Assembly: GCA_025617745.1 (NCBI GenBank)
Contig: CM046855.1
Span: 16,213,880 to 16,277,879, forward strand
Direction of reading: 5' to 3'
Origin: Heliocidaris erythrogramma
Lineage: Eukaryota; Echinodermata; Echinoidea; Camarodonta; Echinometridae
DNA: 64,000 nt
Shown: piece after piece, positions 36,819 to 48,800 of the stretch
How positions within the stretch are numbered: the first letter of the stretch is position 1
How the letters are laid out: every line of letters begins with the position of its first letter
The notes under the pieces: model-generated
What the model was told of the DNA's origin: nothing
Database searches by the model: none
Seen by the model: only the letters and a program-made list of their open reading frames with translations
Translations under genes and position numbers: made by a program

Positions 36819-39800
36819 GTATAGAGAAGTGATTTTCAGTGTGATTTCTGGATTTTTGTGAATCGAATTGAAGAGTTTGTGAAAGACATGTGATGAGTTG
36901 ACTGCACTGACGAGTGCGAGTGACGTGACGCGATGCGATGCAGAACACGCTGGCTCTGTGGACAGACGCGGAGGTCACAGGCGCACGGCCGGCGCCGATT
37001 TGGGAGACTCTCTCCCACTTGTTGGAGACTTTGCTAACAAGAGGACAATAGAAACAACACCAACAGCAAGGCACTTTTTCTCTACCAATTTTTTTCCTCT
37101 CAGAAATCAGAAGCCCATTTCATTTGTTTTGTCATGTTTGTGTGTGGATCACTGGATCATCAGACCATAACAAAAAATTGTTATGAAAACAAACTCAAAA
37201 GTCATGAAAGTAGGGATAGACCGAAATTTTCTGTCTCCAGTACGTTAGCCTCTTATTTGGGTAGGGTCGGCTACTACTTGGAGACAGAAGCCGTCATATC
37301 ACTTTGCTGTGCAAAATTTGTCTATGGCGTTTGCCGTTCTAGTCTCGTACAAGGCAAAATGATTATGAAGGAAAAAATACGATAAATTCATTACGAACTC
37401 GTGCACATTGATTTCAAAACGGTTATTTCTTTAACATTAAATATGTTTGTTTAGTGTTAAAGAAATAACCGTTTTGAAATCAATGTGCATCAAAGTTCGT
37501 AATGAATTTATCGTATTTTTTCCTTCATAATCATTTTGCCTTGTACGAGACTAGAAGCTCGGGTAACGGTTGGAATACGGCAGCAGGATTTTCGAACGGA
37601 GAAGACCTTGGACCCTGAATTACATGAAAAAGGAGCATTAAATGGATCATTTGGTAAAATTGGTATGTTGAACAGATTAAGTATATGAATTAGAGCCTAG
37701 GCCTTATGATTATTTTTAAAAAAATACAGAGGAAAAATGATTTTTTCCTACTGTTCCAGCAGGCACAACGCCATATAAAAGGCATAGACAAATTTTGCAC
37801 AGCAAAGTGATATGACGGCTTCTGTCTCCAAGTAGTAGCCGACCCTACCCAAATAAGAGGCTAACGTACTGGAGACAGAAAATTTCGGTCTAACCTAGGG
37901 ATAGACATGATAGACAGCTGAAAACCGTCTGTTTCGGAGGAGTCTTTAACATTTTCTTATTTTTACCTTCTCCTCCTACACAGACGGCTACCCAACCTTC
38001 GCGGTAGATAAGGGGATCTTACAATACATGGCCTATGAGCATATCCCCCCAAAAGGGGGGATCTGATTTTCCATCCCTATAAGCCATCCCCTTTCTCTAA
38101 AATTTCACATAGATGGTGCTAGGGTTCTCATATTTCAATACATCACAAAAAACCCCCCAAAATATACAGATAATTAACAAAATTTGGGACTTACTCTGGT
38201 TTGAACTCCCTTCGCACTGACTGACTGAGTATTCGCTGCGTTTTACTACACAATCTCTATACGCTTCCGACTAGGCCTACTTCCGGGTCATGTGATTATA
38301 ACCAAGAATGGCTGTCAGCGACTCGCTACTGACGTGCAACTTCCATGCTTCAAATGATCAGATTCGTGTACCAGACGAGGAATTTGGGGTAAGAAATTTA
38401 TTCAAGCATATTATATTACCGTTGTTCTCATTCTGAGTTGTTTATTTTAATAAAATAATGTATTTATTGGGAAATGAAAATTCGTCCTTAGTCCCTGGTA
38501 CAGAGTGAGAGACCGAGTTCAGTCTATGTAAGGAGGTGTAGTGAAGCAAGACGTAGTCCAGTGGAACACCCGACGAACAGAGACTGAAGCTTTCGGTCTA
38601 ACCTAGGGATACCTAGGGAAGATACTGAACGCAGGCACTACGCCTCTATATTCAGTTCCAAGTTCTTTTTCCTCTTCAAGATGGCTCGATTTCGTAATCG
38701 TACTTAATGGGCTCATTTTTCCAGCACCTATCCAAAGCTACTTCAAAAGTAGGCAGTGGATTTTTAATACAATTTAAAATAGATGATCAAAAGGGGTAGG
38801 ATGGGTGGTTACATTTCCGGACGTTAACAACAATTAGCCTGTCAGTTTTGCCGTCAGATTTTACGAAAAACATGCATCAAGTGACTAAATCCAAAGAATA
38901 TTTGCAATTCACTTGATTTTCAACCTATCCTGTGAAAGAATTGTGACAATTTACATGAAAAGTTGTTTGATTTACTGTTTAAAAATGACCTGTCCGGATT
39001 AACAACCTGTCCGGAATTACAACATCTGGGTATACTAGGATGGGGGGGTTGTGTGTCAGGACATATACCAAAAAAATAGCCTGTCAATTTTGCCATCAGA
39101 TTTTACGAAAAATATGCATCAGGTAACACTAGAATCAGTGAATATTTGCAATTCACATGACTTTCAACCTATCCTGTAAAACTAAAAGATTTGTGACAAT
39201 TTGCATGAAAAGTTGTTCAATTTACTGTTTGAAAATGATCTGTCTGGATAACACAACGTCTGGGTATACTTTTTCATGAGGAATCTGCTTGTTACATTTT
39301 CATTTTGAGCCAAGGTAATCCCTTTGGTGCAAAAGTAAACAAAGAAAATTGGTCTCCTAAATGGGAGACCGTCTCCCAAATAGGCTATCAAAAATGTAGA
39401 CAGAAATAACCGTCTGTTATGGGGAAATCTTTAATATTTCTGACATTTCTCAACCTTCCCCATAGACAGACGGTACACCTGCATATCACTAACAAGCTGT
39501 CCGAACAGCCGACCTATGCTTAGGTCGGCATACACCACCCTAGTTTTTCAATATTTTCAACAATGTAGATCTAGATAGTAGATGTATTTACTTAACTTAG
39601 AAAGGTCTACGTCCAGACCTTTTTTATGTTATATCTATAACAAAAATTAATGATTTGAAATAGAATTAGGACTTACCTCGCAGCCAGCTACAAAGTCGGT
39701 TCAGCTGGGCTACCACCTATCTAACTCCTGGGATCTCCGCTGCAGCGGTAGCTCTGCGGCAGAGCTCAAGGCCAGCTCCTTTATGTTTAACAGCTTGTCA

Positions 39801-42800
39801 TGCCTGCGCCTGTCCACCTTGAGCTGAGCTGAGCTGAGCCTAAGTTGGATTTAGAGTGATCTTAATATATTTCTGGGCATTATCATGAAATCTGTCACCG
39901 GTCCATTCACTGCCATTTATTTCATCAGTGCTGGTGACAGCATTCCACTCCCATAGACTTTGTACACAATGCGAGTGCACAAGGAAGAGAGGTGACAGAT
40001 TTCACGATAATTCTGATCACACACTTATTGATGCTGATGCAGCTAAAGGATTTGGATGTTTTACTAGAATTTGTTAGAAGTGATTAATGTGATTAAGATC
40101 TAACGTTAGACTCTAAATCTAATGCCATGTGCACTCACACTTAGGTAAAGGTTAAATTTATAGATAATAACATCTAACATTCCGTGTGTACATAGGTGTA
40201 CACCCCCCCTGAGGATTTTGAAAGTAGCGATATTTGATCAACCACTAGTTCTCAACCTCGTATTCGGGCAGCGAGGTGCCCGAATGTTGTCATATACAAT
40301 GTAGTCATAGTCATATTCGAGCAGGAAGGTGCTAGAAATTGGAATCATAACTTTTGTAGATTTTCACTATAGACATGCTAGATCTGCAAGAGTCAAAGTC
40401 TAGGAATTTAAAACTTGATATTTGGACAACCTTATATTCTATATCAGCGACTTTTCTTTTCAAGATATTCCACACACACAAAAAAAATAATTCTATAACA
40501 CTCTTGTCGTAGATCTAGGAAGAAATAGCATCAAGTTTCTGGTAATAATAGGTTGAGGCATCATACATGCCAAAGCTTGATGGCCCCCTAATTAGTTTAG
40601 AACAATAAAACAAGCAGTTTAATAACCAGAAAGGATATGAACTAGTCTGAACTAACTTTAGTAGTTAATAGAATACTTTAGATCTGTGGACATCTGGCAT
40701 GTCTGGTGCTCGTAAATTTTTCAACAAAAAAAAATAATTTCATTGTCAAATTCTGAACATGGATAATAAACATGTAAGTCAGTGTGGCACAAGTTTATAT
40801 TTGCAATGAGTCACAGTTCTTGTGTGTGTGGATGAATCTAGATCTAGCATGCAGTAAAAACATGTAGACGTCTAAAGTCGGACATGAGACATCTTCCCAC
40901 TTGGGGTTGCTTGGAGGAGTTAGAGCATGTCTTAGTGATATTGGTAAAGAATATAATAATAAGATTTCTCTTGTAGAGGCAATTCTAATAAAGTTGGTGA
41001 ATGGTTTGCATACAAGTCCGGTTAGCCATAAAAGTGAAGTCCACTTTTGGAGATTATCTGGTGACAGCACAAATGTTGTCTAATTACCCATACAAACACA
41101 GGGTGTAAAAGGACTAAAGCTTTTGCTTGTTCCATATTCAGTGCATTTGTGTGGAAATTTCCTGACATAAAACTAGTCCTGTATGTAGTGCTCCACTCTA
41201 ATTTTTTATAGGGAGTCTGGAATGAAATTTTAGGGTTTGTATGCAAAAGCTCCTTGTGAAAACTTAAAAAATGTTGGAGATCATGATTCCAGACATATTT
41301 TTTGCCCCCTCCCCCCTTCCCCAATTCTTGATTGCATCAAGCCTTGCTGTATATGTTGCATGTTTTAACCGTTACAGCCATTTGTTCTTTCTCGACAGGG
41401 TGTCAGTTGGAGACTCTAGGAGGCTTGTTGTTGGAGAGCCAAGGAGACTATCTGGTGATCAAAGGAGAGTGTCGGGTGATGTAAGGAGACCTTCAGCTGA
41501 CCAAAGGATTGAAAGGAGACTTTCAGGAGACCAGAGAAGGCTATCTAGTGACCAGAGAGGCATATCTGGTGACCAACGTAGAGTTTCCATGGATGCACCA
41601 GCAGGATGGGGTAGAGGCAGGGGATTGACAGTGCAGAGGTAAGAGGAATCTGCAATTTCCTTTATTCAGTCTCTAGGTCATATTGAATGTGTTCAATGAA
41701 AAGACTTCATATTGGTCAAAATTGGGATGGGCAGTAAGGTAATCAAGGAAATAATTACTTGGTAAACATTATTTCTAAAAAAAAATTTAGATACTTTGGC
41801 AAATGCACTATTATTGATTTAAGTTTTGACATATTATAAAGTGTTTTTTTCCTTCAATTGCAAATACTTTGTATACGATTCAATCACAGTAAAAGATGTT
41901 TAACAGGGGGTCGTTTCATCAAACCGTCATAACGACAAGATCAGTGACATCTCGATGCTGTCGCTCAACTTATCCGCTAACTGTTTCACAAAGCCGTCAT
42001 TGCCAAGATCAGCGACAACTTCCCTGACAAGTGACTTGTCCAAACCTGTTATATCTTTTTAGAACGCCATCACAAGCCAGCTTTTAGCTAGTCTATGTGC
42101 TGCGAAAAAATGAAAATATAAATTCAGAGAAAATGTACTTTCTGATCTCCAAGTACATGTACATTCATCAAATAGTTTTTATTAATTTATATATTATGAT
42201 ATTTTACAGATGGACAATATGTTTTTACGGCATCTTGACCCCTCAATAAGTAAAATGAGATTAATATTATTTGTTCTCACATCCGTCTACCATAGAAGCA
42301 GCGTCAAAAACAAAACGGTATCTACAGACCCATGTGAATGACGACACTTTATCATCATATATGAATTTTCCCTATATTTTTCCTTTTTCACGCAATGCTT
42401 TGATGTAAATTATATTACATGTATTTTCTTTAAATAAAAATTAAAACTTGGGTCATAAACATCTTAATTCAATTATTTTCTCTAAAGTGAACATGATTTG
42501 GGTCTTCTTTCCATAATTAGTCAATTATGGTATCTTACTTACAAATCTAGATTGGTACATCGCAAAAGCATCCTCGAGTTTTCTCAATTGTATAAATTCT
42601 AAAATGCCACAAGTAGCCCATCTTTCCATGTAAACAGAATGTTTGTATCATCAGTATTAATTTTTGCTGCCATTTTTGACATCTTGGAACAGTTTGGGAA
42701 TATCTGAGCCTCAAAATAAGTAATTAACGATGAATCCGATGGATTGTGATAACATAAAGACTCTGTTTTTTAGCCGATGAGTATAGATATCATTGAGTTG

Positions 42801-45800
42801 TCGTTTATCATGTCTTCTCGGAAACGTTTTGTCAGGTCCATGGCATTTCCGTAGATCGCTGACAAGAGTTACATGTATTACTGTCATGGAGCTGGTTTGA
42901 GGAAACGAACCCCAGTAGTACAGTATCTTAAAAATAAAAAGATCATATTTGACCCTTCACCACAAAGTCTCAATGAGAGTTTTAGAGTAAACAGCTGAAA
43001 AAGGATGTTTGGGGTGGAAATGTTTATTTTAAGTTTTTGTATTTTCTGAAAGTTAATTTATTAATCTACCATCTGACAAAATTTCGGGGTAAAATACAAC
43101 GTTGAAATATGTTTTTTCTCTCATTCAAAATGACCATTTTTTCCTGGACATTTAAACTTTGTGTGTCAGCTTGCTGGAATCATTCTTCACATCGCTTTTC
43201 TGGTATGGCTCAAAAACTATGCACTGTGTGATAATCAAAATCTACAGAAACAAAGTATTTTTATATCTATTCTAAAGGTATGGAAAGTTTCAACTCGATC
43301 CAATTAGAACTTCACAGTGCATGCTAGGGAGTTTTGACTCAACCTTTTGTGCGACAAATAATAGGATACAGATTAGGTGCTCTTAAATGGTCACTCTTCT
43401 TTATAGACCGTTTTCTCTATTGTTTTGGTCATTAGCCTGTCTGACACTCTGACACTCTCATTGTAAATATAAGGGTTTGCTTAGTCTATACAAGACAAGT
43501 TATATATCATTTTAAAGGTTAGAGTCTAAGCTTTCAAATTTCCGGCTTATTGGTCATTTCATGGTGGAGGGTCACATATGGCTAAATCTAGCAATCCAGA
43601 TTTAACCAATTGTCATATGAAAAATTATTGCTAGTCTTTAGATTTACTGTGCATATGTGCAAGCTTGAAACACCTACTTAATAAGTAGCTATTGTAAAGT
43701 TGGAGGTAATTGTTAGAATTATTATACAAATCCAAGTGTAATATTCTTGACTTCTCCCTGAGAATAAGGTAAATTTGCCTTCTTTCCCCAGTAATATTGA
43801 ATTCTGTGACAAATAAATTGAATGATTAATTCAACGTAATTTGATATTTTACAATATGGGGTATATCAAGCAATTTTAACACAGAATATATCAGTAAACA
43901 TTTTATTAAGATATTTTGTATGAAAGTGGATTATTCATTCCTTTTGCATCTTGACACAAGCTTTATCATCATTTATTAGAATATGAATATAGTTTGAAGT
44001 ATGTACTTTTATAATAATTTGAATTTTTTATCAATATTCTGATATTTCTGATGCCCATTTTATGTAAACTTGTCCTTGGACTACTGCATTGTATATTTTA
44101 TATTGATGAACCGAAACTTGAATTTAATTTAATTTTACCCAATGGTTGCAAGTCGATTTTTGTAGGATTTGTGTTTTTACTGCAGTCCCTAGGGGGCCCT
44201 CAAACACCAAACCTCGGGTAACCTAGTCTGCACTAGAGTCCCATATACCTTGTATTAATTCAGTTTTTTGCTTGTGATTATAATTTTTATTTCTTTATTT
44301 TTTTAAACTTTAATTTCATTAATATGATGTATCTTACTTTACAGGCTTTCACTGATGGAGAGACTTGGGGCACCGCCTGCTAAGAGACCTAACCTGGGAA
44401 GTCCATTTAGCAGGTAAGTCCTTGACAAGCAATTGCTCTTGTCACCCTTTGTCTGGACTGCTAGTAACTTTCTCAAGTTGTTGGGACATTTTTTGATATG
44501 GCGACAGCTGATTTTCCTATTAAAACTTTCCCTATATTTCCATTAACTACATATCATCCTGACTCTTACAAACCTCTTCATGTCAGAAGTGAAGCACTCA
44601 TGATACAGCTAGATGATAAATCTCTATTTGTACATATGGATGTGCCAGCCACTGTGCATGTTATCCTCTAAAAGGAGAATAACACTAAAAGAAACATGAC
44701 TACAATGGTATTGACTGATCATTTGAAAAGAGTTTGCCAATGTGGATTTGTATTCATTGTTCACTATTTTTTTAGAGTGAGAATTGTGCTGGTACTTACA
44801 TGTACGTACCTGGTATGCCGTTAGGTTTTTAAATCTAGTTACAATTTATCCAATCATGCAATTGTGATAGGCAATAATAGTAATAATAATAGTGGGTTTT
44901 TAATAATACACATGTTGGTCAGCTTGGCACTCCACAATACAATAATGATATTATGCAATCTTACAGATTTTGTATTAAGGTCAATAATATGAATACAACT
45001 TTCAGGGAAGTTTTTCTCATACTCTGGTACTAAGTACTTTTCCTTGTCAAAATATAAAATGATATCTTGAAACGCATTTGTATGATTAATTGTTGTTATC
45101 AGGCTAGGAGGAAGAGTGGGAACAAGGAACCGAGCCCCGAGTGATGATGAGGAAGAAGATCTGGGCCACAAGGTAAGAACCGGGTCTAAACTATCTCTAG
45201 TCTACTTAGAAACCATTGGAGATGTGTAGAAAATGAGTATGGTAAATTCTTTTATTGTGAGTCTTTCTATGACTATTATTTCTAATTGATTATATTTTGA
45301 TTGTTTTTTGCATTTGATATTTGGAGAATAGTATAATTATGCAATTTTTTTTAAACATCTCTCTCTCTCTCTTTCAAATAATAAACTTTTAGGCCCGAAT
45401 TCACAAAGGAGGTTTGGTTTAACCCTAATAGGACCGGGGGGGGGGGGGGGGGGGGGGCGGATTCCGCCCCCCTCGACGTTTCGCGTAATATGTTCGCATC
45501 GCGAAAAGCAGTCACCACGCCGCTTCACTACTTTTTTCTTTCAAGTCTTGCGCAACTTTTGAGACCAAATTTGTGATGTCCGCGCGTGCGGTTCCGGAGT
45601 TACGCAACATTTCGTAAGTGCATGTCAGACCCAAAATTGCTCAAAAACGTGATTTCGTGTACAAATTCAATGCAAATTGTGTTTCCAGCTAAAATTCATA
45701 AATGTTTCATTATTTTTACTTTTACTATTTAAAAACAATTAATTTTATGTTGTTTTAGATTAAAATAGTGTCGCCGACGAATTCCATCGAAAAAACAATA

Positions 45801-48800
45801 AAAAACAAAAAGTCGAAAAACAAAGAAATACATAAGAAATTAAAAAAACAATAAAATACATAAGAAAAAAAGAATTTAACCGAATTTTTTTTTGGTTTAT
45901 TTGATCAGAATCTGACAAAGAGTCTCTATACAAAAAATTAGCAGTTTTGGGGCTTTATTTAATTAATTAGAGCAAAATGACGACACCGGTGCCCTTATCG
46001 GGTTTGCATATATGAATATCAGGATTGGCTTTAAGTCCGCGCAGTGCCACCAAGCATTCGCGAGTCATGTGAAAATCTGACATATCATTGGGAATGCCAC
46101 AATACGCATGCGCAAGATCTGATAAGCGCGCTTTGAGTGACTCTCCGTCTTCCTTGGAAGTAGGAATGTGTCTAAACAGCTGAGAGTACAACAACTCAAA
46201 TTCTGCGAATACCTCTTCTCGATTGATTTTGGACTTGGGCACGCCGAAATTAAAGCCATGTGCTAACACGAATGCCTCTGTGTCGGAAAGCACGTGATCA
46301 GAGAGGTTGGTGATATGTACTCTCTTATCCTGGATTGTACTGCCGAACCGATAGCGTTTCAACGATGCAATAGTATTGGCATGCTTATTGCGCGTTTTCC
46401 TTTCCATTTGCTCATCGATGGAAGCTATGTAGCGCGTGAGCCGAAACAAATCGAAGAACGAAATAAATTCTCGAACTTTGCGCCAGGCGCGACGGAGATT
46501 GCGGTGCACACACGATACGTGGATCTGTAGTTTGTTAATTTCATCCGTCATGAAGGCACGTTCCATTGTAGGACTATGTGTGACCTTAGCATTGCTGATG
46601 CGCTCAGAAATGAACTTAGGTACAACTTTAGAGTTAATGCAATCATGAAGATATTGGATAAAGAACTTACCTGTTCTAAGCTTACCTTTCATTCGGACAA
46701 CATTGTTGATTTCTTGAATTTGATCCTTGGAGTACCTCGTCCGAAAATACACAAATAATTTCTTGGTACTGCAAAATTTCAATATGGCACGAAAAAGAGA
46801 CATGATAACGAAGCTTTTCGACCTGCACTCATCAGGTTATCACGCAGGTATATAACAAATTACTTGAAATCAACTATATTATACTCGGTGAACCCGGACG
46901 CAACCCAGACGCCGTAATTTCAGAACAATCGCAAAGCTTGGACGAACTCCTTTTGTCTGCACAGAAGAGGTTCTTGCGATTGGATATAAGCAGCTTCCAG
47001 AAAGCGTAAATGCGCTGAGCTTCTGGCCCGGGACATAATTGAGAATTGATCGTCGGCATAGCTTTGTGCGCAAGCTGGATTGTTCAGCAAGTGGAGACCA
47101 ATCGCTGAATCGCATTTGGCTATCTTTGGTCTGTTAGCGTGCATTTCAGATTTGCAGGCACGGACGGGCTGCGTGCGCTGATTGGTTGTACGGTTCCGAA
47201 TAATCGAGGGAATGTGTTGTTTAATGCGATCAGCCAACCGCTGAGAAGTACGGCCCACGTACCTGGCATCGCACCGGCACTGAAATTGGTAAATAACATT
47301 ACTCAAGTGGGGGGTGGGTAGTACATCCTTGCTAGTTGACGGTAGCATCCTGTGTGTAGAACATTCCCAATGATATGTCAGATTTTCACATGACTCGCGA
47401 ATGCTTGGTGGCACTGCGCGGACTTAAAGCCAATCCTGATATTCATATATGCAAACCCGATAAGGGCACCGGTGTCGTCATTCTGAATAAAAGTGACTAT
47501 GTTAACAAAATGTCTGACATTCTTCATAATTAGAGCAAACCATTAATTTTATGCATAAATTAGCATAATTAATTAGTTGTGACATTTTTCAGAGAAATTG
47601 ACTATACAGTTTTGTAGATTACGTGGTCGGCGACGTGTGTGCCGATTTTCGTTGCGAATGCGCGGTAGACGGCCGAGATCTTAGGGGGGGCGGAATCAGC
47701 CCCCCCCCCCCCCCCCGGCTGTGAGATGGGTCTAAATAACCCGGCTCTATTAGGGTTAAACCATGGTTTAAACCCCCTCCTGGTGGTTTAACGCTTGTGT
47801 TCACGGAATCCGATCCAATCATATATTTTCTTTGAGTGCGCGCATGGGTAATGTGCGCTTATTTACGCCTATTTCAGTACGCTTATGGAGGTTTAAACCT
47901 CCTTTTGTGAATTTGGGCCTTAGTATTCAATTATTCTACTGCTTAACACCCTAATTTGTTTCCTTTTTCTTTTTTTCCTGCCAGCCTCTTGTTCAATCCT
48001 CTGTGGTAACTACCCTTACAACAGTGACACCAAAAACCCGTCAACAAACCATTAAAGAAGGACAGAAAGACAAGAAGAATGTAGATAGGTGAGTAGCTTG
48101 CTTGGGTTCCAAGCAAGTCATTTTAGGGATAGATTTCACTTGCAAACTTATAGAAATATCTATTAAGTGTATCTGAGTAGATATCAAAAATGCAAGAATA
48201 TGAAAAGAAATATATTCAGCTGTATGAAGTTTTGCCCGAAGCTGAACAAATGTAACTGAGAATATCCTATTTTAGGAAGCATGATGCAAATCGTTTTGAC
48301 ACTAGAAATAAAAAGTCTTCCTTATAATTTATCTGTCCTGCAGTATCATCATTATGATTTTCATTTGTTTTGGTTGTAGAAACAAGCGAATGTTTGGTCA
48401 CCTTTTAGGCACCCTGCAGAAGTTCAGAGATGAGAGTGATTCCAAGACAGACAAGGTTTGTGTGTTTACAACTTATTCTCCATTGTGTAGAATATCACTG
48501 TACCACTTTATATGATGCAGACTCATTCTATGGTTTAAACGGTTCAGAATAGATCATGTAAAACAAGAAATTTTCTCGACATAAAACTTTAGCAAATTGT
48601 TAATGACAGCCAATTTTACAACAAGAAAATTCTGCAAATTGCAATAATTTTATGTTATTCAAACTGATTTTAATTATTTCGTGGCATGAAACTTTCGCGA
48701 ATCTCGACCACTTGAGAAATTTGCAAAAGTTTCACCTGCACAAAAACTTCTGGTTTTACAGTTGTGAACTCCACACTCTGCTTCTATGAAGAAAACAAGA

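Larger units (their letters stand above)
45960..47540 (-). mobile_element. Penelope-like element fragments, rearranged
   Basis: Contains, on the minus strand, a GIY-YIG endonuclease end (47360-46920) placed upstream of an N-terminal ORF (46803-45967). In addition, about 120 bp of the N-terminal ORF is repeated in inverted orientation at 47360-47480 (+ strand). The RT core is absent. Head-to-tail and inverted partial copies are typical of Penelope-like insertions. Confidence 0.85.
45423..47755. mobile_element. TTAA-flanked element with CCCTAATAG ends and G22/C17 tracts
   Basis: Starts CCCTAATAGGACCGGGGG, ends CCCGGCTCTATTAGGG, flanked by TTAA at 45419-45422 and 47756-47759. Next to the ends are a run of 22 G (45436-45457) and a run of 17 C (47700-47716), then cggattccgccccc and its mirror gggggcggaatc. 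TTAA duplications with CCC ends suggest piggyBac or Kolobok (inference); no transposase remains. It carries the Penelope-like sequences. Confidence 0.8.
45392..47919. mobile_element. PIF/Harbinger-like MITE, outer shell of a nest
   Basis: Left GGCCCGAATTCACAAAGGAG, right CTCCTTTTGTGAATTTGGGCC, with TTA on both sides (45389-45391 and 47920-47922). A 3-bp TTA duplication and GGCCC ends fit PIF/Harbinger. A second inverted ggtttaa/ttaaacc set lies inside. The original short element has been opened by the TTAA-flanked insertion at 45423. Confidence 0.85.

Noticed and set aside
46920..47414. Endonuclease frame starting at 47414
   Set aside because: The first ~18 codons are antisense of the inverted N-terminal copy; only the part below about 47360 is original coding.
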